Shown in pieces: positions 52,164 to 64,000 of a stretch of DNA of 64,000 bases. Every line of letters begins with the position of its first letter. Positions within the stretch are counted from its first letter, which is position 1. This stretch comes from Salvelinus alpinus. Lineage: Eukaryota; Chordata; Actinopteri; Salmoniformes; Salmonidae. The notes beneath the pieces are model-generated. The model was not told the DNA's origin. It did no database searches and saw only the letters and a program-made list of their open reading frames with translations. Location: contig NC_092091.1 of NCBI RefSeq assembly GCF_045679555.1, forward strand, positions 19,378,572 through 19,442,571, in the 5' to 3' direction. Position numbers and translations under genes: made by a program.

Positions 52164-54117
52164 GTGAGTAAACTGGCACTATCTCCCCTCTTTATCTCTC
52201 CTATGTGATGGAGGAGTGGCGGGATGCCTATGACACTATATTATATTTTATGGTGGTGTGAACTCTCTTATCTTGCTACTTTTATAGTGGTTCATAGGGG
52301 TTTCACTGGTTTGTATCAGCCTGTCACTCCTATTTATGTTGTGTTTGGAGCGGGAGGCGTTGCTAGGTAAACTGGGAATACCCAGTGTGGATTAACACAC
52401 CTCATGGGAAACCCAGCACTGTGTTTACAGCAAGGCAGACTTGAAGAAAGACATTATGCATCAGTTGGTCATGCAAACTGGGCTTGGGAAAAAGATTCAA
52501 TATCACAGGGGATTAACTTGTCAAAACTGTGTTGAAAGTCCTCTGGTTCAAGGGGCAGCAATTTTCTATTTCTCACAGTTTTCTCACCGATTTTGTTGAG
52601 CGCTCGTTAGTGGAATTGTCAGGATAATTTGGAGCCTCTGTGATATAAACTGTTAAGTACAGACCCAGAATCAACCGCTAACAAAGATCACGTATGTGTG
52701 AAAACTTCAGACTAGACCAGAGAGCTGGCTTCACTTCCACGTACAGCAGGTGCATTGGGCTCGCCAGCACTGTATAATTTACTGCAGACACTCAGAGAAT
52801 TTCTACATACCCATGCAAAGTGTAAAGTCTTCTTACACACACACCTATCAATCAATGATCTTCCAAAAAATGTATTGAACAGATCAGCTCTTTCAACAGC
52901 TGCTATTATATCATCTCAGTATGGTAAGATTCCCCAGATTAGATTGCACTGTATCTGATGTTAGTCATAAGGACACTTGAGAGGAGGGCAGTGCACTGGG
53001 CATAGGTGTCACTCACTCCACAATCTCCATCAATGGTGTCTTTCAGACTGTTGACCAGGACAGACGAGTTGTCTCTGGTCATGAACTGACCTCCCAGTGG
53101 CCACTGGACAGCCTTGAGAGGTTCATGCCTTTGACGGTTATATTTATGTATTTAGTCGTTAATGTCTTTTTACGCAAGTGGCTGAATCAGGGTTTTTCCA
53201 TGCTACCGAGGTAACAGCAAGGACTGCCCAGTCAGTCTGCCACTGTGTACAGCCTTTTAACAGTCGGTGACATTTGTTAACCTGCCGGGGCTACTATACT
53301 TCTCGTCTGGCATACAGTTTTATACCTCACACACACGACATCCATTCACATTGACTTGAATTATCACAATTCCAAATTGTGCTGGTGTTTGTTTTCCCTC
53401 AAATGGGGATTCTAATTTTCATGTAGGTGGTTTAGATGTCAGACATAATCATAAAACGTTACTCTCTCAGGTCGTGCTTATGTTTGACACTTTAAAATCA
53501 GATTGTAGCAGGAGCGGAAAGCAGGAATTGGCATCGCAATGGAAGTTCTTAAGAGGACTGCAGCTACATGAAGCTTTTTCATGCTGGAAACAGCTAAATG
53601 GATGCATCTGGATTGGGAGATTTGTGTCTTTCCGTGGTCTTGTCAGAAGTGCTTAGTCAGTTGTAAAGAGTGGTTCCCCATGAAAATGTGCAGCCCCCAA
53701 ATGCAATGCTCTCATACTCTTTAACCACCATCCTCTCATTTCCTGCCCTGGAAAGAATGGTTCTCTATGAACACTACAGCACAGTGAGGGTGTGTACCTG
53801 CCTGCACCCCTAAAGCTGCACCCTGCCAAACCAGTGGTCATTCGGCCTTGAAATGAGTGAAATGGACCTTATGGTCGTGATGTGGTCATACCTCACAATG
53901 AGACGATATGGCCTGGTCTATTCTGAGGTCCAGTTTGGGTTCTGTGTTACCACAGGTCATTGCACCTAGAGAATTCCTTGATATTGATATGGTCACTATG
54001 CTTTAGATTAGAGAGGGACGACTGGGCGGAAGCTCTGCATTTTTAATGAGCTTCTATTGACACAGATACAAGACTGCAGCCTCAGTATGACTGTCTCTGT
54101 GAAAAGAGAGCACATAT

Positions 54118-54785
54118 GGCTTGGCTGGCACAGTGGCTTGGCTGGCACAGTAGATGTTTGGGTTGAGTTTTAAGTGGCTTTGCTGGCACAGTAGATGTTT
54201 GTGTTGAGTTTTAAGTGGCTTGGCTGGCACAGTAGATGTTTGTGTTGAGTTTTATGTGGCTTGGCTGGCACAGTATATCTTTGTGTTCAGTTTTAAGTGG
54301 CTTGGCTGGCACAGTAGATGTTTGTGTTGAGTTTTAAGTGGCTTGGCTGGCACAGTATATCTTTGTGTTCAGTTTTAAGTGGCTTGGCTGGCACAGTAGA
54401 TGTTTGGGTTGAGTTTTAAGTGGCTTGGCTGGCACAGTAGATGTTTGTGTTGAGTTTTAAGTGGCTTGGCTGGCACAGTAGATGTTTGTGTTGAGTTTTA
54501 AGTGGCTTGGCTGGCACAGTAGATGTTTGTGTTGAGTTTTATGTGGCTTGGCTGGCACAGTATATCTTTGTGTTCAGTTTTAAGTGGCTTGGCTGGCACA
54601 GTAGATGTTTGTGTTGAGTTTTAAGTGGCTTGGCTGGCACAGCAGATGTTTGTGTTGAGTTTTAAGTGGCTTGGCTGGCACAGTAGATGTTTGTGTTGAG
54701 TTTTAAGTGGCTTGGCTGGCACAGCAGATGTTTGTGTTGAGTTTTAAGTGGCTTGGCTGGCACAGTAGATGTTTGTGTTGAGTTG
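54118..54785 (+). repeat. 41-bp minisatellite, about 16 copies, in fgf22 intron 1
   Basis: The unit reads GGCTTGGCTGGCACAGTAGA followed by TGTTTGTGTTGAGTTTTAAGT. Variant copies (ATATCTTTGTGTTCAG, GCAGATG) recur at regular spacing, showing that multi-unit blocks were copied. Confidence 0.95.
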
Positions 54786-54889
54786 ACAAAAATGTCTCAA
54801 GTGTCTAATAAAACATAAAGAAACAGCAACTACTTTATTATCCAAACATAGATGTAATGTAACCAAATTCTGTGAACACATCACACATT

Positions 54890-54894
54890 AGCAC

Positions 54895-54929
<35 letters not shown>

Positions 54930-55270
54930 CACACAGTCTTGTACAGCTAACCTTGTGGGGACACAATTCAGTCCCATTCAAAATCCTATTTCCCCTAACC
55001 CTAAACCTAACCCTAACCCGTACTCTTACCCTAACCCTAACTGTAACCCAAAAACCTAACCTTAACACTAAACCTAGCTCCTAACCCTAAACCTAACCCT
55101 AAAACTAACCCTTGCTCCTAACCCTAACACTTAATGTAATTCTAACCGAAACACTAATTATAACCTTAACCCTAAACCCCCTAGAAATAGTATTTGACCT
55201 TGTGGGGACCAACAAAATGTCCCCAGTTGGTGAAATGTTTGTTTGTTTATTATTTTGTTTGTTTAGTATT

Positions 55271-55323
<53 letters not shown>

Positions 55324-55325
55324 CT
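54890..55325 (+). repeat. CA microsatellites around a degenerate CCCTAA-like block
   Basis: CA runs at 54892-54933 and 55275-55321 flank a stretch (54995-55180) of imperfect CCTAACCCTAAACCTAACCC words. The block is bordered by two direct copies of CTTGTGGGGAC (54950 and 55199). It looks like an internal repeat of an old dispersed element rather than true telomeric DNA, because the hexamers are irregular. Confidence 0.8.
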
Positions 55326-55654
55326 CACCCGCAGCAGACCCCTTGCTCCTTCCCACATGTTTTAATGTTGCTGGTGTGAGTGGGGAAGCACAGCTCAGCA
55401 GGGCCCTGAATGCAGGACCCTCCTTGTTCTCTGTGTTGCGGTCTGTCAACACGGATACATTGCCCCGACTGCCCTGCTACACCCTCGCCTCACTCAGTTT
55501 TTCCAGCCCCTGCTCCCAACCTCTCAGGTGTAAAAACAGTTGGAATTAGTCAACGGGCCCTCTGCTAATTGAGGTTGGAAAATATTGTATCAGTCCCAGT
55601 GGACCAGAGTATGGAACAGCTGAAGGAAGAGGCTGGGCCTCAGAGAGATGGAAG

Positions 55655-55772
55655 GTAGAGAGAGAGAGAGAGAGATCTGAATCTACTGAGGTAAAGTCTG
55701 GTTCTGATTAGGCATTAGTGGAAGGAAAGGCACATCTTTCTCAGTTTAGAAAGAGAGAGAGAGAGAAAGAGA

Positions 55773-55821
<49 letters not shown>

Positions 55822-55930
55822 TCTGAATCTACTGAGGTAAAGTCTGGTTCTGATTAGGCATTAGTGGAAGGAAAGGCACATCTTTCTCAGTTTAGAAAGA
55901 GAGAGAGAGAGAGAGAGAAAGAGAAAGAGA

Positions 55931-55971
<41 letters not shown>

Positions 55972-55975
55972 TGAG
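55655..55975 (+). repeat. GA-rich tract with a 146-bp tandem duplication
   Basis: A unit starting TCTGAATCTACTGAGGTAAA and ending in GAGA runs is present at 55676 and again at 55822, almost identical. GA microsatellites separate and follow the copies. Confidence 0.9.
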
Positions 55976-57511
55976 GTTAAAGAGAGCAGGGAGCACAGTC
56001 TGAGAGCAAAGGGTGAGCAAGGGAGTGATAGTCCAAAATCAAAATGGTTGGGATATAATTTCCAATAATTCAACTGTGTATTATACCCGGATAGATGCTG
56101 TGATTTGTGTTCTCATATTTATGTCGAGATACAATATGATACCGCCCCTCTACAGTGATGTTCTTGGAGTCCCGCAGTGGAATATTACGCTGAATGACTG
56201 AATGATCTGTGGTATATATTGAAATGTAACACTTGTACTGGTCTGGACATGATTTGTGGATATCAATTGCATTTTTTTTTTTATAATTTCAAAGGTGCAG
56301 TTCTGTCTGATACAGTAGCATCCTGTTCTGTCCTGATGCTTTTGAGCACACAGGTCATGTATCAATTCCTGAAACTTGTTATTGTCGCAGCCAGACCTAA
56401 TCCCCACAGGCCACAGCACAGTATTTATAAAACAAATGATCTAGATACCCATCAGTCATGATAAAGTGCCTGCCAAACCGAGCCAATGGTGGAAAGCTTG
56501 CAAAAACCACACTGGCCAAGTAGGCCTTCATATGATTGCAAACTACCATGTCACCAAGGCACTAAAGTTGCGTGTTGAAATAATAATAAGAGGAGAGAGA
56601 TTTATTTTTTGACTGATTGGGGTTCAACATGTTTTTCTTTTTAGCAAATGGTGGAGGTACAATGATCGAAGGGCCAAACAAATCAAAGTGTTTACAAAAG
56701 CTCTAAAAGTCATTACTCATCATATCCTGTCCCAGGTCATGGGTCAAATCTTACTAATTAAGCAGAGCACAACGGCTGTCGAGGCTGGACCATCTTCCAC
56801 ACGATAAACCACAGCAGCCAATCACTGAATAGGGAGAACGCTGTTAGGGACCAATAAAATCCCAACACAATGTTTGATGTCCCTCGGACAGCCTTAGTCC
56901 AGTTCAAAATACATATTGAATGATTATGCTTGGCTAACCTTGTTTTCTTACTTTTTCCTTTTTTCTCAGGTCAGTTCCCTATGAAATATAGTTGGCAAGT
57001 ATGCCAGTGTATGAGACATTTTCACATCTCACTTGAAAAGGACCCACTGTTGAAATGAAGGGTGTGGCTAAAAGCATCAAACCGTTGAGCGACCTCCAGG
57101 CTATGACACCACGTTCAACCTGAGGAAATAAGGCCCAGCGACAAGTATAATCAGAGAAGTCACTTACATTAAAAGATGCCTGCTTCGCTATTTGCCAATT
57201 TGCTGTTTTATCTTTCTTCATCTGTGCCATTTTCACTGGGAGGACGTGTGTCCTGTTTACCACATTTCCCTTGAGCTTAGCAACATCTCACTGTTTGATG
57301 TAAGACTATTCCTTTGCAATGAGTTCATGAGTATTTGACTTGGACTGGGCCCAAGGGAAGAAAATCTTCCACCCCTTCAGAATATGATGTGGAAATGATT
57401 TAAACCCTTTTGAGAGAGGGGAAACTGTCACTCACCGATCAGAGCAGGACTGGGTTGAACCTGAATTGGGCACATTGGAATAGACAGGATACATTTTTGT
57501 GCATGCATCTA

Positions 57512-59101
57512 CAGTGGGGCAAAAAAGTATTTAGTCAGCCACCAATTGTGCAAGTTCTCCCACTTAAAAAGATGAGAGAGGCCTGTAATTTTCATCATAG
57601 GTACACTTCAACTATGACAGACAAAATGAGAAAAAAAAATCCAGAAAATCACATTGTAGGATTTTTTATGAATTTATTTGCAAATTATGGTGGAAAATAA
57701 GTATTTGGTCAATGACAAAAGTTTATCTCAATACTTTGATACCGTTTGTTGGCAATGACAGAGGTCAAACGTTTTCTGTAAGTCTTCACAAGGTTTTCAC
57801 ACACTGTTGCTGGTATTTTGGCCCATTCCTCCATGCAGATCTCCTCTAGAGCAGTGATGTTTTGGGGCTGTTGCTGGGCAACACGGACTTTCAACTCCCT
57901 CCAAAGATTTTCTATGGGGTTGAGATCTGGAGACTGGCTAGGCCACTCCAGGACCTTGAAATGCTTCTTACGAAGCCACTCCTTCGTTGCCCGGGCGGTG
58001 TGTTTGGGATCATTGTCATGCTGAAAGACCCAGCCACGTTTCATCTTCAATGCCCTTGCTGATGGAAGGAGGTTTTCACTCAAAATCTCACGATACATGG
58101 CCCCATTCATTCTTTCCTTTACACGGATCAGTCGTCCTGGTCCCTTTGCAGAAAAACAGCCGCAAAGCATGATGTTTCCACCCCCATGCTTCACAGTAGG
58201 TATGGTGTTCTTTGGATGCAACTCAGCATTCTTTGTCCTCCAAACACGACGAGTTGAGTTTTTACCAAAAAGTTATATTTTGGTTTCATCTGACCATATG
58301 ACATTCTCCCAATCTTCTTCTGGATCATCCAAATGCTCTCTAGCAAACTTCAGACGGGCCTGGACATGTACTGGCTTAAGCAGGGGGACACGTCTGGCAC
58401 TGCAGGATTTGAGTCCCTGGCGGCGTAGTGTGTTACTGATGGTAGGCTTTGTTACTTTGGTCCCAGCTCTCTGCAGGTCATTCACTAGGTCCCCCCGTGT
58501 GGTTCTGGGATTTTTGCTCACCGTTCCTGTGATCATTTTGACCCCACGGGGTGAGATCTTGCGTGGAGCCCCAGATCGAGGGAGATTATCAGTGTTCTTG
58601 TATGTCTTCCATTTCCTAATAATTGCTCCCACAATTGATTTCTTCAAACCAAGCTGCTTACCTATTGCAGATTCAGTCTTCCCAGCCTGGTGCAGGTCTA
58701 CAATTTTGTTTCTGGTGTCCTTTGACAGCTCTTTGGTCTTGGCCATAGTGGAGTTTGGAGTGTGACTGTTTGAGGTTGTGGACAGGTGTCTTTTATACTG
58801 ATAACAAGTTCAAACAGGTGCCATTAATACAGGTAACGAGTGGAGGACAGAGGAGCCTCTTAAAGAAGAAGTTACAGGTCTGTGAGAGCCAGAAATCTTG
58901 CTTGTTTGTAGGTGACCAAATACTTATTTTCAACCATAATTTGCAAATAAATTCATAAAAAATCCTACAATGTGATTTTCTGTATTTGTTTTTCTCATTT
59001 TGTCTGTCATAGTTGAAGTGTACCTATGATGAAACTTACATCTTTTTAAGTTGGAGAACTTGCACAATTGGTGGCTGACTAAATACTTTTTTGCCCCACT
59101 G
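57512..59101 (-). mobile_element. nearly intact Tc1 element, TIR CAGTGGGGCAAAAAAGTATT
   Basis: The 1,590-bp element has ends CAGTGGGGCAAAAAAGTATT and AATACTTTTTTGCCCCACTG, flanked by TA at both sides. The transposase is on the minus strand. Copy quality is the best among the six Tc1 elements here. Confidence 0.96.
57709..58746 (-). pseudogene. Tc1 transposase with one premature stop codon
   Basis: The frame starts [20 protein letters not shown], contains the helix-turn-helix part ([20 protein letters not shown]), hinge ([12 protein letters not shown]), first Asp (WSDETKI), second Asp ([12 protein letters not shown]) and Glu ([10 protein letters not shown]), and runs on to SIEINFCH. The only break is TAA at 58275-58273, directly after WSDETKI; both halves are in the same frame, 346 codons in total. 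Relatives, including the SB-type copy at 35.8 kb, have Glu there, so a single G-to-T change fits. One conserved Trp in the MLWGCF motif is also Cys. Confidence 0.93.
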
Positions 59102-59202
59102 TATATTGCTGCTTGTAAGACCTTAAAAATCTTTTATGTTTAGTCTCTAAAATGCCAGTTTATTTCTGTTAATTGTAGCTATAAGATAGTGATCTCCTTT
59201 TT

Positions 59203-59375
59203 AGAAAGAGAGAGAGAGCAAGAGAGAAAGAGGGAGAGGGAGAGGGAGAGGGAGAGGGAGAGGGAGAGGGAGAGGGAGAGGGAGAGGGAGAGGGAGAGGG
59301 AGAGGGAGAGGGAGAGAGACAAATAAATAGAAAGAGAGAGAGAAAGAAATAGAAAGAGAAAGAGAGAGAAATATA
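59203..59375 (+). repeat. GGGAGA hexanucleotide and GA microsatellite
   Basis: About 13-14 pure GGGAGA units at 59229-59310, with GA-rich flanks. The Tc1 element at 59400 begins just after it, and GA repeats reappear at 60484. Confidence 0.95.
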
Positions 59376-59399
59376 TATTTAAAAAAATATATATGTACA

Positions 59400-60482
59400 C
59401 AGTGCATTCAGAGAATCTTTTTCCACATGTTGTTATGTTGCAGCCTTATTCTAAAATGTATTAAATTACATTTTTTTCTCATCAATCTACACACAATACC
59501 CCATAATGACAAAGCAAAAACAGGTTTTCAGAAATGTTAGCAAATTTATTAAACATAAAAAACAGGAATACCTTATTTACATAAGTATTCAGACACTTTG
59601 CTATGAGACTCGAAATTGAGCTCAGGTGCATCCTGTTTCCAATGATCATCCTTGAGATGTTTCTACAACTTGATTGGAGTCCACCTGTGGTAAATTCAAT
59701 TGATTGGACGTGACTTGGAAAGGCACACACCTGTCTTTATAAGGTCCCACAGTTGACAATGACCAAGAACTCAATGGTCACAAGATTCTCAGGTCTGATG
59801 AAACCAAGATTGAACTCGTTGGCCTGAATGCCAAGTGTCACGTCTGGAGGAAACCAGGCATCGCTCATCACCTGGCAATACCATCCCTACAATGAAGCAT
59901 GGTGGTAGCAGCATCGTGCTGTGGGGATGTTTTTCAGTGGCAGGGACTGGGAGACTAGTCAGGATTGAGGGAAAGATGAACGGAGCAAAGCACAGAGAGA
60001 TCCTTGATGAAAACTTGTTCCATAGTGCTCAGGACCTCAGACTGGGGGCGAAGACTCACATTCCAACAGGACAACGACCCCAAGCACACAGCCAAGACAA
60101 CATAGGAGTGGCTTTGGGACAAGTCTCTGCATGTTCTTGAGTGGCCCAGCCAGCCTGGACTTGAACCCGATCGAACATCTCTGGAGAGACCTGAAAATAG
60201 CTGTGCAGCGATGGTCCCCATCCAACCTGAGAGCTTGAGAGGATCTGCAGAGAAGAATGGGAGAAACTCCACAAATCCAGGTGTGCCAAGCTTGTAGCAT
60301 CATACCCAAGAAGACTCAAGGCTGTAATCGCTGCCAAAGGTGCTTCAACAAAGTACTGATTAAAGGGCCTGAACACTTATGTAGATGTGATATTTCATAG
60401 TTTTTTTTCTATACATTTGCAAACGAAATCTATTTTAGAATAAGGCTGAAACATAAGAAAATGTGAAACAGTCAAGGGGTCT
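59400..60482 (+). mobile_element. internally deleted, 3'-truncated Tc1 element
   Basis: It begins CAGTGCATTCAGAGAATCTT near a TA. After a short leader the DNA-binding half of the transposase is missing: MTKNSMVTRF leads straight to [14 protein letters not shown] sequence. The remaining catalytic part has PTMKHGGSSIVLWGCFSVAG and then frame breaks. It ends GTCAAGGGGTCTTGAGAG without a right TIR. Confidence 0.88.
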
Positions 60483-61765
60483 TGAGAGAGAGAGGGCAGT
60501 AAAATTGACCTATCATTGGTGTAAACATGAAGGTAGTGTGGACACCTGAGTTTTTAAATTGAGATCATTTTTCCTAATTGACGATGTTCCTGATACTGAA
60601 CCAAGGCAGGAATCCCAAACATTGACTGAATGACTTGTTTATTTCCCTATTTCCCAAATGTATTGTATAACATGTTTGTATTTCCTTACTTTGGCCATAA
60701 ACATTGACTTGGTAGACATTACACTATGCTCTGGGTATTTAGTTAGCCCTTCTGAAGGCGTGAGAAAGTTCTATTCTGTCTAAAATATTCTGTCTAACTC
60801 CTCCTCATGACTCACCATTAACGCTAAGAGAAGTCAGACGGACTTAGATGTGTGACTGGATCAAAAGTATGGAGAAAAAGCTAAAGAGGGAAGCACCTGG
60901 CTAAAGTAAGGACAGGCTGTTTTGAATAGGGAGTTCACACATGTTAATGAGGGTGTGAGAGGGCCGGTGTGTGCTCTGCTTAGTATTGTGGTGGACATTT
61001 AAAAGGTAGGAGAGCTGGAGTCTTTCCCATTGCTCATTAGACCTTGTGCAAGGTTTCCTCCAAAGAGTCTAAGGGGCTTCGTAGAAAATCATGGTGCCAA
61101 CAGGAGGGGAAAATCCCACGAATCCTGCCGCTTTAATCCTTCCGAATAAGGACAGCGGCCCTGGTCCGAGTGGGAAACTATAAAAATCGATCTCTTGCCA
61201 GCGGTTCCTGGTATTGGGAGGCAAAAAGCAACAAAAAAAACTGTACACACACATACACACACACACACACACCCTGGGAATGTTGCGGGAAACGTGTGGC
61301 AGTGGCACTAATTAGTCTAACCTCACTGGCTTCTAACACCGGAGTTTGATATCATGAATGGCCAGGCTTTTTGGGCAATTAGCAGCTAACAACCGCAGTC
61401 TGGCCTGAGCTCCTTTCTGTTACGTACTGAGTTCATCACTGGGTTTATTGAGTCTGACTTTGGCTCCAAGAGCAAACTCCTTTTTACATCCTACCATTTG
61501 TACATCCTGTGGATTTGAAAGAGTACAAAAAGGAGACGATCTCATTGCCAATAAGGAACCCTCTTCTAAAGACTTGAGTAAATGATGTTAAGAGGGTGTC
61601 CATTTGAATGGCTGTTTTAATGACAAGGGGAATAAGAGCTTCACACATTATAGACCCTGGAGAGAGTTCATTGCGGAGAACTGAAACAATTACAGCGTTT
61701 GACAGCCTATAAATGAAAGATACAGCGAAACAAGTCATCGTGTTCTTGATGCCAGAAAAAACCTG

Positions 61766-64000
61766 TTCCCCTTGACGCTATTCAGCTCCGTCTGACGTTA
61801 TTCAGCTCTGTCTGATGTTATTCAGCTCCCCCTGACCTTATTCAGCTCTGTCTGATGTTATTCAGCCCCGTCTGACGTTATTCAGCTCCGTCTGACGTTA
61901 TTCAGCTCTGTCTGATGTTATTCAGCTCTGTCTGATGTTATTCAGCTCTGTCTGATGTTATTCAGCCCCGTCTGACGTTATTCAGCTCCGTCTGACGTTA
62001 TTCAGCTCCCCCTGACCTTATTCAGCTCTGTCTGATGTTATTCAGCCCCGTCTGACGTTATTCAGCTCTGTCTGACGTTATTCAGCTCCGTCTGACCTTA
62101 TTCAGCTCTGTCTGATGTTATTCAGCTCCGTCTGACGTTATTCAGCTCTGTCTGACGTTATTCAGCTCTGTCTGACGTTATTCAGCTCTGTCTGATGTTA
62201 TTCAGCTCCGTCTGACCTTATTCAGCTCTGTCTGATGTTATTCAGCTCCATCTGACGTTATTCAGCTCTGTCTGACGTTATTCAGCTCTGTCTGACGTTA
62301 TTCAGCTCTGTCTGATGTTATTCAGCTCTGTCTGACGTTATTCAGCTCTGTCTGACGTTATTCAGCTCTGTCTGATGTTATTCAGCTCTGTCTGACGTTA
62401 TTCAGCTCCCCCTGACGTTATTCAGCTCCCCTTGAAGTTATTCAGCTCCCCCTGACCTTATTCAGCTCTGTCTGACGTTATTCAGCTCCCCCTGACGTTA
62501 TTCAGCTCCCCTTGACGTTATTCACCCCCCCTTGACCTTATTCAGCTATGTCTGACGTTATTCAGCTCCCCCTGACGCTATTCAGCTCCCCTTGACGTTA
62601 TTCAGCTCCCCCTGACCTTATTCAGCTCTGTCTGACGTTATTCAGCTCCCCCTGACGTTATTCAGCTCCCCTTGACGTTATTCACCCCCCCTTGACCTTA
62701 TTCAGCTATGTCTGACGTTATTCAGCTCCCCCTGACGCTATTCAGCTCCCCTTGACGTTATTCAGCTCCCCCTGACCTTATTCAGCTCTGTCTGACGTTA
62801 TTCAGCTCTGTCTTATGTTATTCAGCTCCGTCTGACGTTATTCAGCTCCCGCTGACGTTATTCAGCTCCCCCTGACTTTAATCAGCTCCGTCTGACGTTA
62901 TTCAGCTCCCCCTGACGTTATTCAGCTCCCCGTGATGTTATTCAGCTCTGACGTTATTCAGCTCAGTCTGACGTTATTTAGCTCAGTCTGATGTTATTCA
63001 GCTCCGTCTGACGTTATTCAGCTCAGTCTGACGTTTTTCAGCTCCGTCTGATGTTATTCAGCTCAGTCTGACGTTATTCAGCTCCCCTTGACGTTATTCA
63101 GCCCCCCCTGACCTTATTCAGCTCTGACGTTATTCAGCTCCGTCTGACGTTATTCAGCTCAGTCTGACGTTTTTCAGCTCCGTCTGATGTTATTCAGCTC
63201 AGTCTGACGTTATTCAGCTCAGTCTGATGTTATTCAGCTCAGTCTGACGTTATTCAGCTCAGTTTTATGTTATTCAGCTCAGTCTGACGTTATTCAGCTC
63301 AGTCTGATGTTATTCAGCTCAGTCTGATGTTATTCAGCTCCGTCTGATGTTATTCAGCTCAGTCTGATGTAATTCAGCTCCGTCTGATATTATTCAGCTC
63401 AGTCTGACGTAATTCAGCTCAGTCTGATGTTATTCAGCTCAGTCTCATGTTATTCAGCTCCGTCTGACGTTATTCAGCTCAGTCTGACGTTATTCAGCTC
63501 AGTCTGACGTTATTCAGTTCAGTCTCATGTTATTCAGCTCAGTCTGACGTTATTCAGCTCAGTCTCATGTTATTCAGCTCAGTCTGACGTTATTCAGCTC
63601 AGTCTGACGTTATTCAGTTCAGTCTCATGTTATTCAGCTCAGTCTGACGTTATTCAGCTCCGTCTGATGTTATTCAGCTCCGTCTGATGTTATTCAGCTC
63701 CGTCTGACGTTATTCAGCTCAGTCTGACGTTATTCAGCTCAGTCTGACGTTATTCAGTTCAGTCTCATGTTATTCAGCTCAGTCTGACGTTATTCAGCTC
63801 AGTCTGACGTTATTCAGCTCAGTCTCATGTTATTCAGCTCAGTCTGATGTAATTCAACTCCGTCTGATGTTATTCAGCTCAGTCTGACGTTATTCAGCTC
63901 CGTCTGATGTTATTCAGCTCCGTCTGACGTTATTCAGCTCCGTCTGACGTTATTCAGCTCCGTCTGACGTTATTCAGCTCAGTCTGACGTTATTCAGCTC
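61766..64000 (+). repeat. 20-bp minisatellite, over 100 copies, reaching the window end
   Basis: The unit is TTCAGCTCTGTCTGACGTTA with three main variants in its middle: CTCTGTCTGA, CTCCCCCTGA and CTCAGTCTGA. The CTCAG type dominates after about 62950. Two 16-bp units (near 62941 and 63117) shift the register. A 160-bp block of eight units at 62461 is repeated at 62621. The array continues past the right edge. Confidence 0.97.

Larger units (their letters stand above)
52164..64000 (+). other. fgf22 intron 1 (at least 11.8 kb), mostly noncoding and repetitive
   Basis: I searched for an FGF exon 2 (expected to start with the remaining bases of a Ser codon and a valine-rich strand) and found none. 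Apart from the repeats and Tc1 elements listed, the parts 52164-54110, 55980-57500 and 60490-61760 show no recognisable feature. Confidence 0.6.

Noticed and set aside
54838..55549. Frames with TLTLTL or HTHTHT peptides
   Set aside because: They are translations of CA microsatellites and CCCTAA-like words.
56930..57010. Possible fgf22 exon 2 after the TTTTTTCTCAG tract at 56960
   Set aside because: The following sequence (GTCAGTTCCCTATGAAATAT) has no FGF beta-trefoil similarity in the required phase.
59179..59407. Frames with SLSLSL or PLPLPL peptides
   Set aside because: They are translations of the GGGAGA/GA microsatellite.

Overview
The window is animal nuclear DNA, almost certainly from a salmonid fish (salmon, trout or char). 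The evidence is split genes with GT-AG introns, several Tc1/mariner elements including one of the Sleeping Beauty type, tRNA- and 5S-derived SINEs of salmonid type, and LINE copies ending in TTTGATTTG repeats. It is not bacterial; most long open frames outside the exons listed here are chance frames or transposon remnants.

Two host genes are present, head to head. Positions 683-37454 (minus strand) carry 18 coding exons of polrmt, the single-subunit mitochondrial RNA polymerase, from the mitochondrial targeting sequence to the motif C exon; the last C-terminal exons lie beyond the left edge. Positions 51806-52163 (plus strand) carry coding exon 1 of an FGF7/10/22-type growth factor, best called fgf22 because POLRMT and FGF22 are also neighbours in human. 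Its later exons are beyond the right edge.

The most remarkable feature is inside polrmt exon 10 (9223-13211). A 63-bp segment that encodes one 21-residue unit, present once in human POLRMT, occurs 52 times in tandem (9711-12986), in frame. The copies are identical except for one synonymous change in four of them. The same gene model has two apparent frameshifts, a 1-nt loss near 9591 and a 2-nt loss near 5590. The copy is therefore a strange but expressed allele, a decaying duplicate, or a stretch with assembly errors.

The introns and the 14-kb intergenic space are filled with mobile DNA, often nested. Intron 1 of polrmt holds a Tc1 element split by a hAT element with a perfect 8-bp target duplication, which itself contains two SINE-like insertions; next come a foldback element and a Sleeping Beauty-type element. 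Intron 4 holds a LINE with a 745-codon open reverse-transcriptase frame and a piggyBac-like TTAA element. A second piggyBac-like copy interrupts a LINE at 38.1-41.6 kb, and an uninterrupted LINE at 21 kb supplies the empty site. Another Tc1 copy (57.5-59.1 kb) has a full-length transposase frame broken by a single stop codon. Minisatellites surround fgf22 exon 1: a 20-bp array just upstream, a 41-bp array in intron 1, and a 20-bp array with higher-order structure from 61.77 kb to the window end.
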